DNA of 64,000 nt, taken from Pleomorphomonas sp. GTDB lineage: Bacteria; Pseudomonadota; Alphaproteobacteria; Rhizobiales; Pleomorphomonadaceae. A program made the position numbers and the translations under genes. The stretch is taken from contig JARKNW010000012.1 of assembly GCA_029976075.1 (NCBI GenBank), positions 124,001 to 188,000 on the forward strand, in the 5' to 3' direction. Below, in pieces: positions 18,001-25,748 of this stretch (positions are counted from its first letter, which is position 1; each line of letters begins with the position of its first letter). The notes beneath the pieces are model-generated. The model was not told the origin of the DNA. It saw nothing but the letters and a program-made list of their open reading frames with translations, and searched no databases.

Positions 18001-18586
18001 CGCGAATGACGCGCATGCCGCGACCGCCACCGCCCCAGGACGCCTTCAGCATCACCGGGTAGCCGATGCGCTTGGCTTCGGCCTTCACGACTTCCATGTC
18101 ATCAGGCAGCGGGTCGGTGGCCGGCATGACCGGGACGCCCGCTTCGATCGCGAGATTGCGCGCGGCAACCTTGTTGCCGAGCTGACGCATGGTCTCCGGC
18201 GATGGACCGATGAAGGTGATCCCGGCGTCGCGACAAGCCTCGGCGAACTCCGGGCTTTCCGACAAGAGACCATAGCCGGGATGAATGGCGTCGGCCTTGG
18301 CCTCCTTGGCAACGCGCAGAATCTCGGAAATGCTGAGATAAGCCTCGATCGGTCCTAAGCCGGCGCCGATCTGGTAGGCCTCATCGGCCTTGAAGCGGTG
18401 GAGCGCCAACCGGTCCTCCTCGGCGAAGACGGCAACCGTCTTGAGACCGAGCTCGTTGGCGGCACGAAAGACGCGAATGGCGATTTCGGATCGATTGGCG
18501 ACAAGCACCTTGGTGATCGGCACGGCAAGCTCCATAGGGGAAACTACGTCGGTGGTTTCCCTAGCAGGCTTGGCCGCTAATGTCAT
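15083..18586 (-). CDS. pyc: Pyruvate carboxylase
   Basis: This cytoplasmic biotin enzyme carboxylates pyruvate to oxaloacetate (anaplerosis, gluconeogenesis). It is a single-chain 1167-residue protein, the usual length. The biotin carboxylase domain (about 20-480) has the KVLVANRSEIAIRVFRAANE start and the GGGGRGMR ATP loop. The carboxyltransferase barrel (about 560-840) has TTMRDGHQSLLATR and the HFHTHDTSG metal site. A PYC-type C-terminal region follows, then a biotinyl domain with EAMKMET, biotinylated on Lys1132. An internal ATG at 18535 (MELAVPITK) also precedes the conserved region; neither start has a strong Shine-Dalgarno. Transcribed alone; the 217 nt upstream separate it from opgH. 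Confidence 0.97.
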   Translation of the reverse strand: MTLAAKPARETTDVVSPMELAVPITKVLVANRSEIAIRVFRAANELGLKTVAVFAEEDRLALHRFKADEAYQIGAGLGPIEAYLSISEILRVAKEAKADAIHPGYGLLSESPEFAEACRDAGITFIGPSPETMRQLGNKVAARNLAIEAGVPVMPATDPLPDDMEVVKAEAKRIGYPVMLKASWGGGGRGMRVIRDEATLMREVVTAKREAMAAFGKDEVYLEKLVERARHVEVQILGDTHGNIVHLFERDCSVQRRHQKVVERAPAPYLTDAQRAEITAYGVTIAKAANYYCAGTVEFLMDADSGSFYFIEVNPRIQVEHTVTEEVTGIDVVRAQIRILEGAKIGSPESGVPVQEDIRLHGHALQCRVTTEDPEQNFIPDYGRITAYRGATGFGIRLDGGTAYAGAVITRFYDPLLEKVTAWAPTPIEAINRMMRALREFRIRGVATNLTFLESIISHPKFQQNRYTTRFIDETPELFQLVKRRDRATKLLTYIADVTVNGHPETRSRPKPGEGAKPVVPVFSGGMEPGTRDLLTSRGPEALAKWIREQNNVLITDTTMRDGHQSLLATRMRTHDMANIAEAYARGLPGLFSLECWGGATFDVAMRFLTEDPWERLAKIRDKAPNILMQMLLRGSNGVGYKNYADNVVRHFVQQAAESGVDVFRVFDCLNWIDNMRVSMDAVLDQGKVLEAAICYTGDILDPDRAKYDLKYYVGMTRELEHAGAHIIAIKDMAGLLKPAAARVLFKAMREATDLPIHFHTHDTSGIAAASVVAAVDEGVDIIDAAMDAFSGNTSQPCLGSIVAALEGGPRPTGLDQQAIRRISFYWEAVRHKYAAFENDLKGPASEVYLHEMPGGQFTNLKEQARSLGLETRWHEVAKMYADVNRMFGDIVKVTPSSKVVGDMALLMVSSALTPADVLDPEKDVAFPDSVVEMFHGDLGQPPGGWPRDLQAKILKGAEPITVPPGSLIPPVDLEATRTELAEKLSWTPSEQDLASYLMYPKVFLDFAKSQETYGPTSVLPTPVYFYGMQAGDELTIELERGKSLVLICQAVGEPDNEGMVRVFFELNGQPRMVRVPDRSSAASARTQRRKADAGDPSHVAAPMPGVVSTLAVKAGQVVKAGDVLLSIEAMKMETSIHAERDGTVAEVLVAAGAQIDAKDLLVVLKD

Positions 18587-18777
18587 AGCCCCATAGGACT
18601 ATTCGCCCTCGTCCTTTCGGAGAAAGCGGCCAGCGGCGTGAATCGTCCGAGCGATCAAACCGATTTAGATTTTGCGAGACTTAGCCGTCACTTACGGCGA
18701 TCCGACATGCAATGAGCAAGTCAATTATGGAATGGGCCATGCATAACACGCATATCGGCCTCTTTTCATGCGCATGA

Positions 18778-18797
18778 CGATGGCGTAGCCGCCATCG
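18778..18797 (-). terminator. Hairpin just downstream of opgH
   Basis: A perfect 8-bp stem (CGATGGCG with CGCCATCG) with a 4-nt loop lies 6 nt after the opgH stop. It is followed on the minus strand by the palindrome TCATGCGCATGA (18766-18777) rather than a T-run. It may act as a transcript end or a 3'-protective structure. The rest of 18587-18765 (pyc leader) shows no element I can identify. Confidence 0.4.
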
Positions 18798-18803
18798 CCA
18801 GAC

Positions 18804-20990
18804 TCAGGCAGACCGCGCCGCAGCCCTTTCGGCCATGGCCTCGCGATTGAGCGGCTTCTGCGCCAGAGCATCAAGGATGCGCGGCGTGGCAATCAGCGTC
18901 GCCCGCTCCTTGGTGTCCAGGAACGAAACCCCCTCTTCGATGGTTTCCGCCTCGCCGACCTTCGCCAGCGCCAATGCCGAAACCGGATCGACACGGCCCG
19001 GCGGCCGCGGCGCCATGCGGTCGATCAGCGCGAGATGCTGCATCAGGAGGTCCGTGTCGGCGACGATGTCGACCAAACTCGGCGTGGCGGCAACCGCCTC
19101 GATGTAGGCCGGACGAGCCTCGTCCATCCGCCCCTGGATGTTGGGCCGATGGCGCTCCTCGGGTATCCTCAGGAGGCCCAACCACTTGATGAAGCGGCCC
19201 ACCGCAGTGGATCCCGTGAAGCCGGAAATCGGCACGGCAAACACCATGCCGGCAATCGCCGGCGACAGCCAGGCGAACAGCTCCCAGCTATCGGCAATTG
19301 CGGCCCATGCCAACGCCAAACCCGACAGGACATGCCAGCGGTGGCGGATAATGAGATCACCGAGCGGCAACCCACCATCGTCGCGTCGCTGCGGCTTCCA
19401 GCCCGCATCGCGATGCAGCACGATCTCGGTGACGGCACCCGTCTGAATCAGCATCATGATGGGCGCCACCAGTGCCGACACCACCATTTCGAAGATAAAG
19501 GACAGGATGAGTCCCAGGAAGCCGCCGGAGGCCTTGCGGTCCTGCCGGTTGAAGAAGAAGGCGATGAGACCCAGCACCTTGGGAAGGAACAGCACGCCCA
19601 TCGTGAGCGTGAACAGACTGAGGGCGCGCTCGGCGTCGATCCGCGGCCAAGACGGGAAGAGCTGGAACTCGTCCTTGAAATACTCCGGCCGGATATAATG
19701 GGCCTGCAAGGTCAGCGCCAGGCCCGAGAGGATCAGGAGCAGCCAGAGTGGCGAAGCCATATAGCTCATGATGCCGGTCAGGATGTGGGAGCGCGACACC
19801 CAGTGCAGCCCCTTGCCGCCGATGACCTTCAGGTGCTGCAGATTACCCTGACACCAACGGCGATCACGGATGGCAAGGTCCACGAGCGACGGCGGGCTTT
19901 CCTCATAGGAACCGGGAAGGTCGTCGGCAATGATGACGTTCCAACCGGCGCGGCGGATCAGCGCCGCCTCGACGAAGTCGTGGCTCATGATATGGCCGCC
20001 GAACGGCGGCTTGCCGCTGAGCTCAGGCAGGCCGGCACACTTCACGAAGGCTTCGGTCCGGATGATGGCGTTGTGGCCCCAGAAGTTGCCTTCCTTCTGC
20101 ACCCACCAGGACAGACCGGTGCCGACAACCGGCCCGTAAACCCGACCGGCGAACTGCTGCAGTCGCGCCATCACCGTCGTGCCGTTGACCAACGTCGGAA
20201 TGGTCTGGATCAGGCCGGCATCCGGGTCGGCTTCCATGCGGCGAGCCAGCTCGATGATGGTCCGCCCTTCCATCAGGCTATCGGCATCGAGCACCAGCAG
20301 GTGATCGTAGGAACTCGCCCAACGCTTGCAGAAGTCACCGACGTTACCGGCCTTCTTGGCCGTATTGTTACGCCGCCGCCGATAATAGACGCGAGTGAAG
20401 CTGCCGATGCGCTCGCGCGCCGTAAGCAACGCCTGTTCTTCCTGCAGGACAACTTCCGGATCGGTCGTGTCGGCCAGCACGAACCAGTCGAAAGCGTGGC
20501 TCTGACCGAGCGCCTCGACATCGCGGGCCATCGCCTCGATCGCAGCGAAGATACGCGAAGGATCTTCGTTGTAGGTCGGCATCAGCATTGCCGTGCGCTT
20601 GCGCAGCGGCTCGTCGGATGCGGGGGCCGTGCGGGCAAACCGACGACTGATGAGCTTCAGAAAGCCAAAGACCGAAGCGACGGAGGATAGAGCGATCCAA
20701 GCAAAGGTCACGGTAAACAGAACGAGCACGACCCGTTCGATCGGCGTGAGATCGCCAAGTGCCAATACCGCGTACATTTCGTTGACGGCATAGGCAAGCA
20801 ACGCCGCCGTACCGCCGATCACGGCAAAGCGCTTCAGAAACGACGAGTGGCTCTCGGGATTGACGAGCTGCCGCCGGCTCTTGCGGCTGAAACGCTTGAG
20901 ATCTTGCGCCGGCATATCCGTCGGGTGCTCCGGCGGCATGCCGGTAGCGTATCGCCCACTGACGGCGACGTCGCGAACTATGCTGTCCAT
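18804..20990 (-). CDS. opgH: Glucans biosynthesis glucosyltransferase H
   Basis: This inner-membrane family-2 glucosyltransferase uses UDP-glucose to build the beta-1,2 backbone of osmoregulated periplasmic glucans. The 728-residue protein has two N-terminal helices (about 60-115). The cytoplasmic GT domain has PTYNEDPSRI, the DADSLMEG motif and the acceptor motif DRRWCQGNLQHL. At least five C-terminal helices follow. The frame stays open further upstream, but the ATG at 20990 lies inside the end of opgG (13-nt overlap), the usual tight coupling of this pair. The N-terminus before the first helix is uncertain because no clear ribosome site is seen. A downstream hairpin ends the two-gene operon. 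Confidence 0.9.
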   Translation of the reverse strand: MDSIVRDVAVSGRYATGMPPEHPTDMPAQDLKRFSRKSRRQLVNPESHSSFLKRFAVIGGTAALLAYAVNEMYAVLALGDLTPIERVVLVLFTVTFAWIALSSVASVFGFLKLISRRFARTAPASDEPLRKRTAMLMPTYNEDPSRIFAAIEAMARDVEALGQSHAFDWFVLADTTDPEVVLQEEQALLTARERIGSFTRVYYRRRRNNTAKKAGNVGDFCKRWASSYDHLLVLDADSLMEGRTIIELARRMEADPDAGLIQTIPTLVNGTTVMARLQQFAGRVYGPVVGTGLSWWVQKEGNFWGHNAIIRTEAFVKCAGLPELSGKPPFGGHIMSHDFVEAALIRRAGWNVIIADDLPGSYEESPPSLVDLAIRDRRWCQGNLQHLKVIGGKGLHWVSRSHILTGIMSYMASPLWLLLILSGLALTLQAHYIRPEYFKDEFQLFPSWPRIDAERALSLFTLTMGVLFLPKVLGLIAFFFNRQDRKASGGFLGLILSFIFEMVVSALVAPIMMLIQTGAVTEIVLHRDAGWKPQRRDDGGLPLGDLIIRHRWHVLSGLALAWAAIADSWELFAWLSPAIAGMVFAVPISGFTGSTAVGRFIKWLGLLRIPEERHRPNIQGRMDEARPAYIEAVAATPSLVDIVADTDLLMQHLALIDRMAPRPPGRVDPVSALALAKVGEAETIEEGVSFLDTKERATLIATPRILDALAQKPLNREAMAERAAARSA

Positions 20991-22537
20991 CGGAAGGCCC
21001 AGGTCTCGGCCGTCTGGCCCGATTCGAAGGCCAGCGCCACCGTGAGTTCGATCAGGGTCTCGTTTTGCGGATCGAGCTCGAAGGAAAGGCGCAAACCGTG
21101 GGTTTCGGGATTGGCGGTGACGACCACGTTCTTCGCGGTGCCCTTGGAAGCCTGCACGGAAACCTTGGCGGCACCGAGCTTGGCAGGGTCGACACCCTGG
21201 AAGAAACCATAGTCGATGACGAACAGACGTACAGGCGTCGGCCCGCCAACACCTGCCCGCCCAGACCGTGTGGCAGAAACGTAGGCGGCCCCAGCGGCCA
21301 GGGTCGGATCCCCGCCCCAGAACAGACGATAAGCGAAGAAATACTCCGTACCGGCTGGAATCTTGTCCTGCGGCGCCCAGTAGGCAACGATGTTGTCGTG
21401 AATTTCCGAGTTGGTCGGAATCTCCACCAGCGTCACGGCGCCGGCACCCCAATCACCAACCGGTTCGATCCACAGCGACGGGCGGCGCTGATAAGCGGCT
21501 TCGAGATCCTGGAAGGACAGGAAGCTGCGGTCGCGCTGGATGAGACCGAATCCACGCGGGCTGCGATCCTGGAAGGCAGAAATCTGCAGCTCTTTGGGAT
21601 TGGCGAGCGGACGCCACCAACGATCGCCGTGGCCGGTGACCATCAGGAGACCGTCCGAATCGTGAACCTCGGGCCGGAAGTCGTCGATTTCGGTACGACC
21701 GTTGGCCGAGAAGAAGAACATGGAGGTGGCCGGTGCCAGACCAACCTTCTGCAGATCGGCACGCGGGAACAGCTGTGCCTCGACATCGATGGTGGTCGGC
21801 ATTCCAGGGCGGATGGTAAAGCGATAGGCACCCGATACCGAGGGGCTGTCGAGCAGCGCATTGACAACACAGGTGTCGGAGCCTGCCGACGGCGTTTCCA
21901 CCCAGAAAGCCCGGAATAGCGGAAATTCTTCACCTTCGGGGTCGGCGGTCTTGAGGGCAAGCCCACGCGCCGACAGGCCGTAGGTCTGATCCTTGCCCAG
22001 CGACCGGAAATAGCTCGCACCCTGGAACACCAGCACTTCGTCGAACACGTCGGGCTTGTTCAGCGGCGAATGCAGGCGGAACCCCGAGAAGCCAATGTCC
22101 TCGGCCGGGATCGGTTGCGGTACCAGAGGCCCGTAGTTGAAGAGATTCGGATCGTAGGGAACGTGAGTGGCCTGCCCCTTCTCGACAAGCGCCATCTCGA
22201 CAGGTTCCTTGAAATAGGAACCGCGATGGAACAGCTGCATCTGATAGGGTAGCCCCTTGTCGGCCCAGATGGCCGCCTCGGGACGGAAGCGGATGTCGCG
22301 ATACTGATCGTAGGTAAGGTTCTCGAGAATAGGCGGCAGGCCGGTATCCGGCGCCTCATAGGCTTTCTTGGCCAACCCGCGGGCAATCTCTGCCACCGTC
22401 GAGCGGGTGAACGGCCCCGTGACGGCGAACTGGTGCTGCTGGGTCGCCGCCCGTGCCACAGCGGGCACGCCCGTCGCGACCATCACGGCACCCACGGCCG
22501 TCAACGCACGCGTTAAAAAATCACGACGATCAATCAT
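20978..22537 (-). CDS. opgG: Periplasmic glucan biosynthesis protein (OpgG/OpgD family)
   Basis: This periplasmic partner of OpgH in osmoregulated glucan assembly has 519 residues from the ATG at 22537. The N-terminus is a twin-arginine signal (DRRDFLTRALTAVGAVMVATG...ARA), then the conserved MdoG domain starting at FAVTGPF and ending ...LAFESGQTAETWAFRWTA. Segments such as FSGFRLHSPLN, FQGASYFRSLGKDQTYGLSARGLA and ENLTYDQYRDIRF are diagnostic. In E. coli the Tat-exported paralogue is OpgD and OpgG is Sec-exported. With a single gene next to opgH, the Tat signal means the G/D label is a family-level call. GGGA is 5 nt before the chosen ATG; a longer frame reaches 22579. Confidence 0.9.
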   Translation of the reverse strand: MIDRRDFLTRALTAVGAVMVATGVPAVARAATQQHQFAVTGPFTRSTVAEIARGLAKKAYEAPDTGLPPILENLTYDQYRDIRFRPEAAIWADKGLPYQMQLFHRGSYFKEPVEMALVEKGQATHVPYDPNLFNYGPLVPQPIPAEDIGFSGFRLHSPLNKPDVFDEVLVFQGASYFRSLGKDQTYGLSARGLALKTADPEGEEFPLFRAFWVETPSAGSDTCVVNALLDSPSVSGAYRFTIRPGMPTTIDVEAQLFPRADLQKVGLAPATSMFFFSANGRTEIDDFRPEVHDSDGLLMVTGHGDRWWRPLANPKELQISAFQDRSPRGFGLIQRDRSFLSFQDLEAAYQRRPSLWIEPVGDWGAGAVTLVEIPTNSEIHDNIVAYWAPQDKIPAGTEYFFAYRLFWGGDPTLAAGAAYVSATRSGRAGVGGPTPVRLFVIDYGFFQGVDPAKLGAAKVSVQASKGTAKNVVVTANPETHGLRLSFELDPQNETLIELTVALAFESGQTAETWAFRWTA

Positions 22538-22680
22538 GGGATTCCCGACAGAAAGGTCCACAGCGGCTCCACTCGTCATTCACATGGGCCGGGGAACAAC
22601 GTGCGAGACATAAAGTTCCCGCTACGCCACCGCGGTGCGGCGCCGGTTCGCCCGGCTTCCCCAAAATGCCCTCTTACCCC

Positions 22681-22702
22681 GTTGGATTCCAACATGTCAT
22701 GT
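22681..22702. repeat. Two adjoining small palindromes in the opgG leader
   Basis: GTTGGATTCCAAC (22681-22693) is a perfect inverted repeat around one base. It runs into ACATGTCATGT (22692-22702), also a perfect inverted repeat around one base. They lie about 145 nt upstream of the opgG start in the opgG-DeoR intergenic region and could be regulator sites. No protein is assigned. Confidence 0.35.
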
Positions 22703-22756
22703 GGATACCAGACCGACACGATGGTGCATAGAAGCATACGCCGCCGGTCGGCGAAA

Positions 22757-23548
22757 TTATACTGCCTCGCCCGCATGCCCGCCATGACTGGAAGCGGTTT
22801 CAACGAGCTCCACCTCCGCCTCGGCACAGAGCTGCCGCACACTCTCGCGCGGGCAGCGATCCGTGACGAAGACATCCACTTGGGCGACCGAGCCGATCCG
22901 GACCGGTGCCGTGCGTTCGAACTTGGTTTCATCGGCCACCAAGATCACCCGTCGCGCGTTGGCGATGATTGCCTGGGCCACCTTAACCTCGCGAAAATCA
23001 TAGTCGTAGAGCGCTCCATCGTCGTCGATCGCCGACGTGCCGACGATGGCAAAGTCGACCTTGAACTGGCGAATGAAGTCCACCGCCGCCTCGCCGATGA
23101 TGCCGCCATCGGCGTGACGGACCTGACCTCCGGCGATCACCACATCGATGCCCGAATAGGCGCGCATCAGGTTGGCCACGTTGATGTTGTTGGTAATGAC
23201 CATCAGCCCCGAGTGCTGCAGAAGCGCCTGCGCCACCGCTTCGGTGGTCGTGCCGATATTGATGAACAGTGACGCATCATTGGGAACAAGAGCGGCGGCG
23301 GCCTCGCCGATTGCCCGCTTCTCGCTAGCTGCGATCTGGCGCCGCGCCTCATAGCCGACATTCTTCACCGTCGAGGCGAGCACGGCCCCTCCGTGCACGC
23401 GGGCCAGCAGGCGACGATCACAGAGCTCGTTGAGATCCTTGCGGATGGTTTGCGGCGACACGTCGAAGCGCGCGGCAAGATCGTCAACCAGGACGCGGCC
23501 GACCTCGCGGGCAATATCCAGGATGGCATGTTGGCGATCGATCAGCAT
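22757..23548 (-). CDS. DeoR/GlpR family transcriptional regulator
   Basis: This 263-residue sugar-phosphate-responsive repressor type has an N-terminal DeoR winged helix (about 5-58). Its recognition part is VDDLAARFDVSPQTIRKDLNELCDRRLL, and the family loop ARVHGGAV follows. The C-terminal DeoRC/ISOCOT sensor domain (about 75-235) has NIGTTTEAVAQAL, VITNNINVANLM, GGIIGEAAVDFI and VADETKFERTAPV. This is closest in pattern to GlpR-like proteins that sense glycerol-3-phosphate or related ligands. No catabolic gene is adjacent (opgG follows, the deformylase-like gene precedes), so the regulon is not predictable from context. Confidence 0.9.
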   Translation of the reverse strand: MLIDRQHAILDIAREVGRVLVDDLAARFDVSPQTIRKDLNELCDRRLLARVHGGAVLASTVKNVGYEARRQIAASEKRAIGEAAAALVPNDASLFINIGTTTEAVAQALLQHSGLMVITNNINVANLMRAYSGIDVVIAGGQVRHADGGIIGEAAVDFIRQFKVDFAIVGTSAIDDDGALYDYDFREVKVAQAIIANARRVILVADETKFERTAPVRIGSVAQVDVFVTDRCPRESVRQLCAEAEVELVETASSHGGHAGEAV

Positions 23549-23605
23549 GGCTCTCCGGTCGGAAAGGCGGTTGGTGGGCGCAGTTTAGCGATGAATGGGG
23601 AAATC

Positions 23606-24130
23606 TCACGGCGGCAAAATGGCGAACGGCGCCGATCGGCTGCAAAGCTTGTTATATTTCTTGATCAGCCGCTCTCTCTTGAGCCGCGACAGCCGCTCGA
23701 TCCAGAACACGCCATCGAGTTGATCGATTTCGTGTTGCAACACCGCGGCGTGGAACCCCTCGGCCTCCTCGACGTGGCCGGTACCATCGAGATCAACGTA
23801 AGCAACCCTCACCGCCCGTGGCCGTTCGACTTCAGCGCTCACGCCGGGCATGGAGACTGATCCTTCCTCATTGATCATGGTTTCAGCCGAAGCCCACTCG
23901 ATCAAAGGGTTGACGTAAACGCGGACCGCCACCTCGCTTGAGGGACGAACAGCGATCACCCGACGGAAGACACCGATGTGCGTGGCAGCAAGGCCAATGG
24001 CCGGCACCGTCTCGACGGCAGAGATGAGATCCGCCGCGAGGCGGGTGAGCCCTTCATCAAAAGTGGCAACAGGCTCGGCCACAGCCCGAAGCAGCGGATC
24101 TGGGTACATCAGCAGGTTCGATAATGTCAT
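23606..24130 (-). CDS. Peptide deformylase-like protein lacking metal ligands
   Basis: This 174-residue protein is of the peptide deformylase fold. All three motif regions are recognisable but altered. Motif 1 is GLAATH (46-51) where active enzymes have GLAAxQ. Motif 2 is EGSVS (89-93), with Ser91 in place of the metal-ligand Cys. Motif 3 is HEIDQLDG (133-140), with Gln137 in place of the second metal-ligand His. Established knowledge of the family says Cys and both His hold the catalytic Fe2+, so deformylase activity is unlikely. The rest of the fold looks intact, with no frameshift, which argues for a retained non-catalytic role. True def is presumably elsewhere. No link to neighbours is evident. 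Confidence 0.8.
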   Translation of the reverse strand: MTLSNLLMYPDPLLRAVAEPVATFDEGLTRLAADLISAVETVPAIGLAATHIGVFRRVIAVRPSSEVAVRVYVNPLIEWASAETMINEEGSVSMPGVSAEVERPRAVRVAYVDLDGTGHVEEAEGFHAAVLQHEIDQLDGVFWIERLSRLKRERLIKKYNKLCSRSAPFAILPP

Positions 24131-24443
24131 GAAGAGAAATCTCGTGATAGCATCAACAAAGTCTTACTAGCGCTTTTTCGGCAAACTTTATAAGTAGTAA
24201 CATTTAATCCGGCGGGAATATTCATAATTCCTAACGTCCCTTCACCGTGAAAATCCCTTAAAAGCGCCCTTCCTGCCAAACTACTGTAAACGCATCCAGG
24301 ACATGGTTAACAAATCATGAATCACGGTGCGCAGCGGGTTAACGAAACCCTGCCGAAAAGCAGAAAATTGCCCTTTGTCTCGGAACCGCCCTTTCAACCG
24401 CCCCTGATAGAAGGGAGGCAATCGCGTTCCGGAGTTTTGCAAG
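24131..24443. other. AT-rich divergent intergenic region
   Basis: This 313-nt region separates the deformylase-like gene (minus) and the small exported-protein gene (plus). It is clearly more AT-rich than its surroundings, with several TTAA/TTATAA-like clusters around 24180-24230 and 24300-24350. It must hold both promoters, but I cannot pick a convincing -35/-10 pair. No conserved small ORF seen. Confidence 0.5.
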
Positions 24444-24764
24444 ATGAAACGCCTTCTCGTTGCCGCAGCGGCCGCTTCCCTGTTGATGACCGCGTCCACC
24501 ACCGGCGCCTTCGCCTTCAGCATGAACGTTCCCAAGTCAGTCGTCGTCGCCGCTATTGCCGCACCGACCGTCAGCTCTGCCGAGCGGACCTTTGCCTTCC
24601 CGCCGCTCACCTTCCTGTCGGTGGCCAGCGATTATGCCTCCCGCGTTCGCTCCGAGGTCATCAGTGTCTTCGCTCCCGGCATCATCGACGGCATTGGCGC
24701 CGCTTACCGGAACGCTCTCGGCGGTCCGGTCAGCTCTACAGTCACGGCGACCTTGGCCATCTGA
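24444..24764 (+). CDS. Small exported hypothetical protein
   Basis: I do not recognise the family of this 106-residue protein. The N-terminus is a clear Sec signal peptide (KRLLVAAAAASLLMTASTTGAFA, cleavage near residue 24). The mature part is small, Cys-free, rich in Ala, Val and Ser, with a hydrophobic stretch and an Ala/Thr-rich C-terminus. GGAG lies about 9 nt before the ATG, and a strong intrinsic terminator follows about 70 nt after the stop. It is a self-contained transcription unit, probably well expressed. A periplasmic or surface role is inferred from the signal only. Confidence 0.7.
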   Translation: MKRLLVAAAAASLLMTASTTGAFAFSMNVPKSVVVAAIAAPTVSSAERTFAFPPLTFLSVASDYASRVRSEVISVFAPGIIDGIGAAYRNALGGPVSSTVTATLAI

Positions 24765-24833
24765 CCCGCGACCGGTCGCAAGGAACGCAGCGACCCGACG
24801 GGCAAATCAGATCAAGAGGGATACCTCCTCTTC

Positions 24834-24871
24834 CACGCAGCCCCAACGCCTCGTTGGGGCTGCGTGTTTTT
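24834..24871 (+). terminator. Strong intrinsic terminator
   Basis: A perfect 15-bp stem (24834-24848 with 24852-24866), a 3-nt loop and TTTTT at 24867-24871. It ends the transcript of the small exported protein. Confidence 0.92.
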
Positions 24872-25018
24872 GACCACCGAACAACCTGACGTCTGTAACT
24901 CCAGCGGATCGGCACCAAGCCGCAGGTCTCCACATCTCCTTTTTGATCAGAGTGTTCCATCCGATGGGGAAATGATCTAGGGTCCGCCTCGTTCCATCGT
25001 CGGCATTCGAGGCGAACC

Positions 25019-25303
25019 ATGCATTATGTCGTCAGCTGCATCGACAAGGTCGGGCTTCTTCCGGTCCGACAGGCCAATCGCGCCGCCCATCTCGAGTATG
25101 TAAAGGCCAACGCCGATACCATTCTGGTCGGCGGCCCGTATCTCGACGAAGCAGGTAACATGATCGGCTCGCTCCTCATCACGGAAGCCGTCGATCTCAA
25201 GACGCTGCAGACGGTTCTGGCCGAGGATCCCTATGCCCGAGCCGGCCTGTTCGAGAGCGTCGACATCAAGCCTTGGAAATGGGTAATCGGCGCACCAGGC
25301 TGA
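25019..25303 (+). CDS. YciI-like protein
   Basis: This 94-residue ferredoxin-fold protein of the YciI/YCII family has the conserved His24 (RAAHLEYVK) and Asp43 (GGPYLDE) that form the putative active site. Members fused to other domains are thought to be small hydrolase or dehydrochlorinase-like enzymes; the reaction is unknown. It is followed after 31 nt by the EVE-domain gene and then the methyltransferase, forming a three-gene plus-strand unit. In other Hyphomicrobiales, YciI and EVE genes often sit beside gpsA-tsaD; here they are far from them. Confidence 0.88.
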   Translation: MHYVVSCIDKVGLLPVRQANRAAHLEYVKANADTILVGGPYLDEAGNMIGSLLITEAVDLKTLQTVLAEDPYARAGLFESVDIKPWKWVIGAPG

Positions 25304-25334
25304 CACGACCGCCACATCGCGACGGGGAGCGTCC

Positions 25335-25748
25335 ATGGCCCACTGGCTGTTCAAGTCCGAACCCTTCAAGTTCTCCTTCGCCGACCTCAAGGCAAGGGGG
25401 GCAGTCGGTACAGAATGGGACGGCGTGCGCAACTACCTTGCCCGCAACAACATGCGGTCAATGAAAGTGGGCGACCAGGGCTTCTTCTACCATTCCAATG
25501 AGGGGCTCGCCGTTGTCGGCATCTGCGAGGTGATCGCCCTCTCTCACCCGGACAGCACCAGTGCCGACCCGCGCTGGGATTGCGTGGACCTGAAGGCGGT
25601 TCGCGATCTGGATCGCCCGGTCACGCTTGCCGAAATCAAGGCCGAGCCTACGCTTTCAAAGATGAGCCTGGTGACCTCCATGCGCCTTTCGGTTCAGCCG
25701 GTCACCGACGAGGAATGGGCCATCGTCCTCGCCATGGCCAAACGGTGA
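25335..25748 (+). CDS. EVE domain-containing protein
   Basis: This 137-residue single EVE domain (PUA-like fold) has HWLFKSEP at the start and the aromatic-cage segment EWDGVRNYLARNNMRSM at about 28-44. EVE domains read modified bases in DNA or RNA, and the human THYN1 protein is of this type. The specific ligand is unknown here. The stop codon overlaps the GTG start of the methyltransferase by 4 nt (GTGA), so the two are translationally coupled. Confidence 0.9.
   Translation: MAHWLFKSEPFKFSFADLKARGAVGTEWDGVRNYLARNNMRSMKVGDQGFFYHSNEGLAVVGICEVIALSHPDSTSADPRWDCVDLKAVRDLDRPVTLAEIKAEPTLSKMSLVTSMRLSVQPVTDEEWAIVLAMAKR

Noticed and set aside
16034..18358. 774-codon plus-strand open frame opposite pyruvate carboxylase
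   Set aside because: It mirrors the codon periodicity of pyc; the antisense product has no recognisable motif and pyc is beyond doubt.
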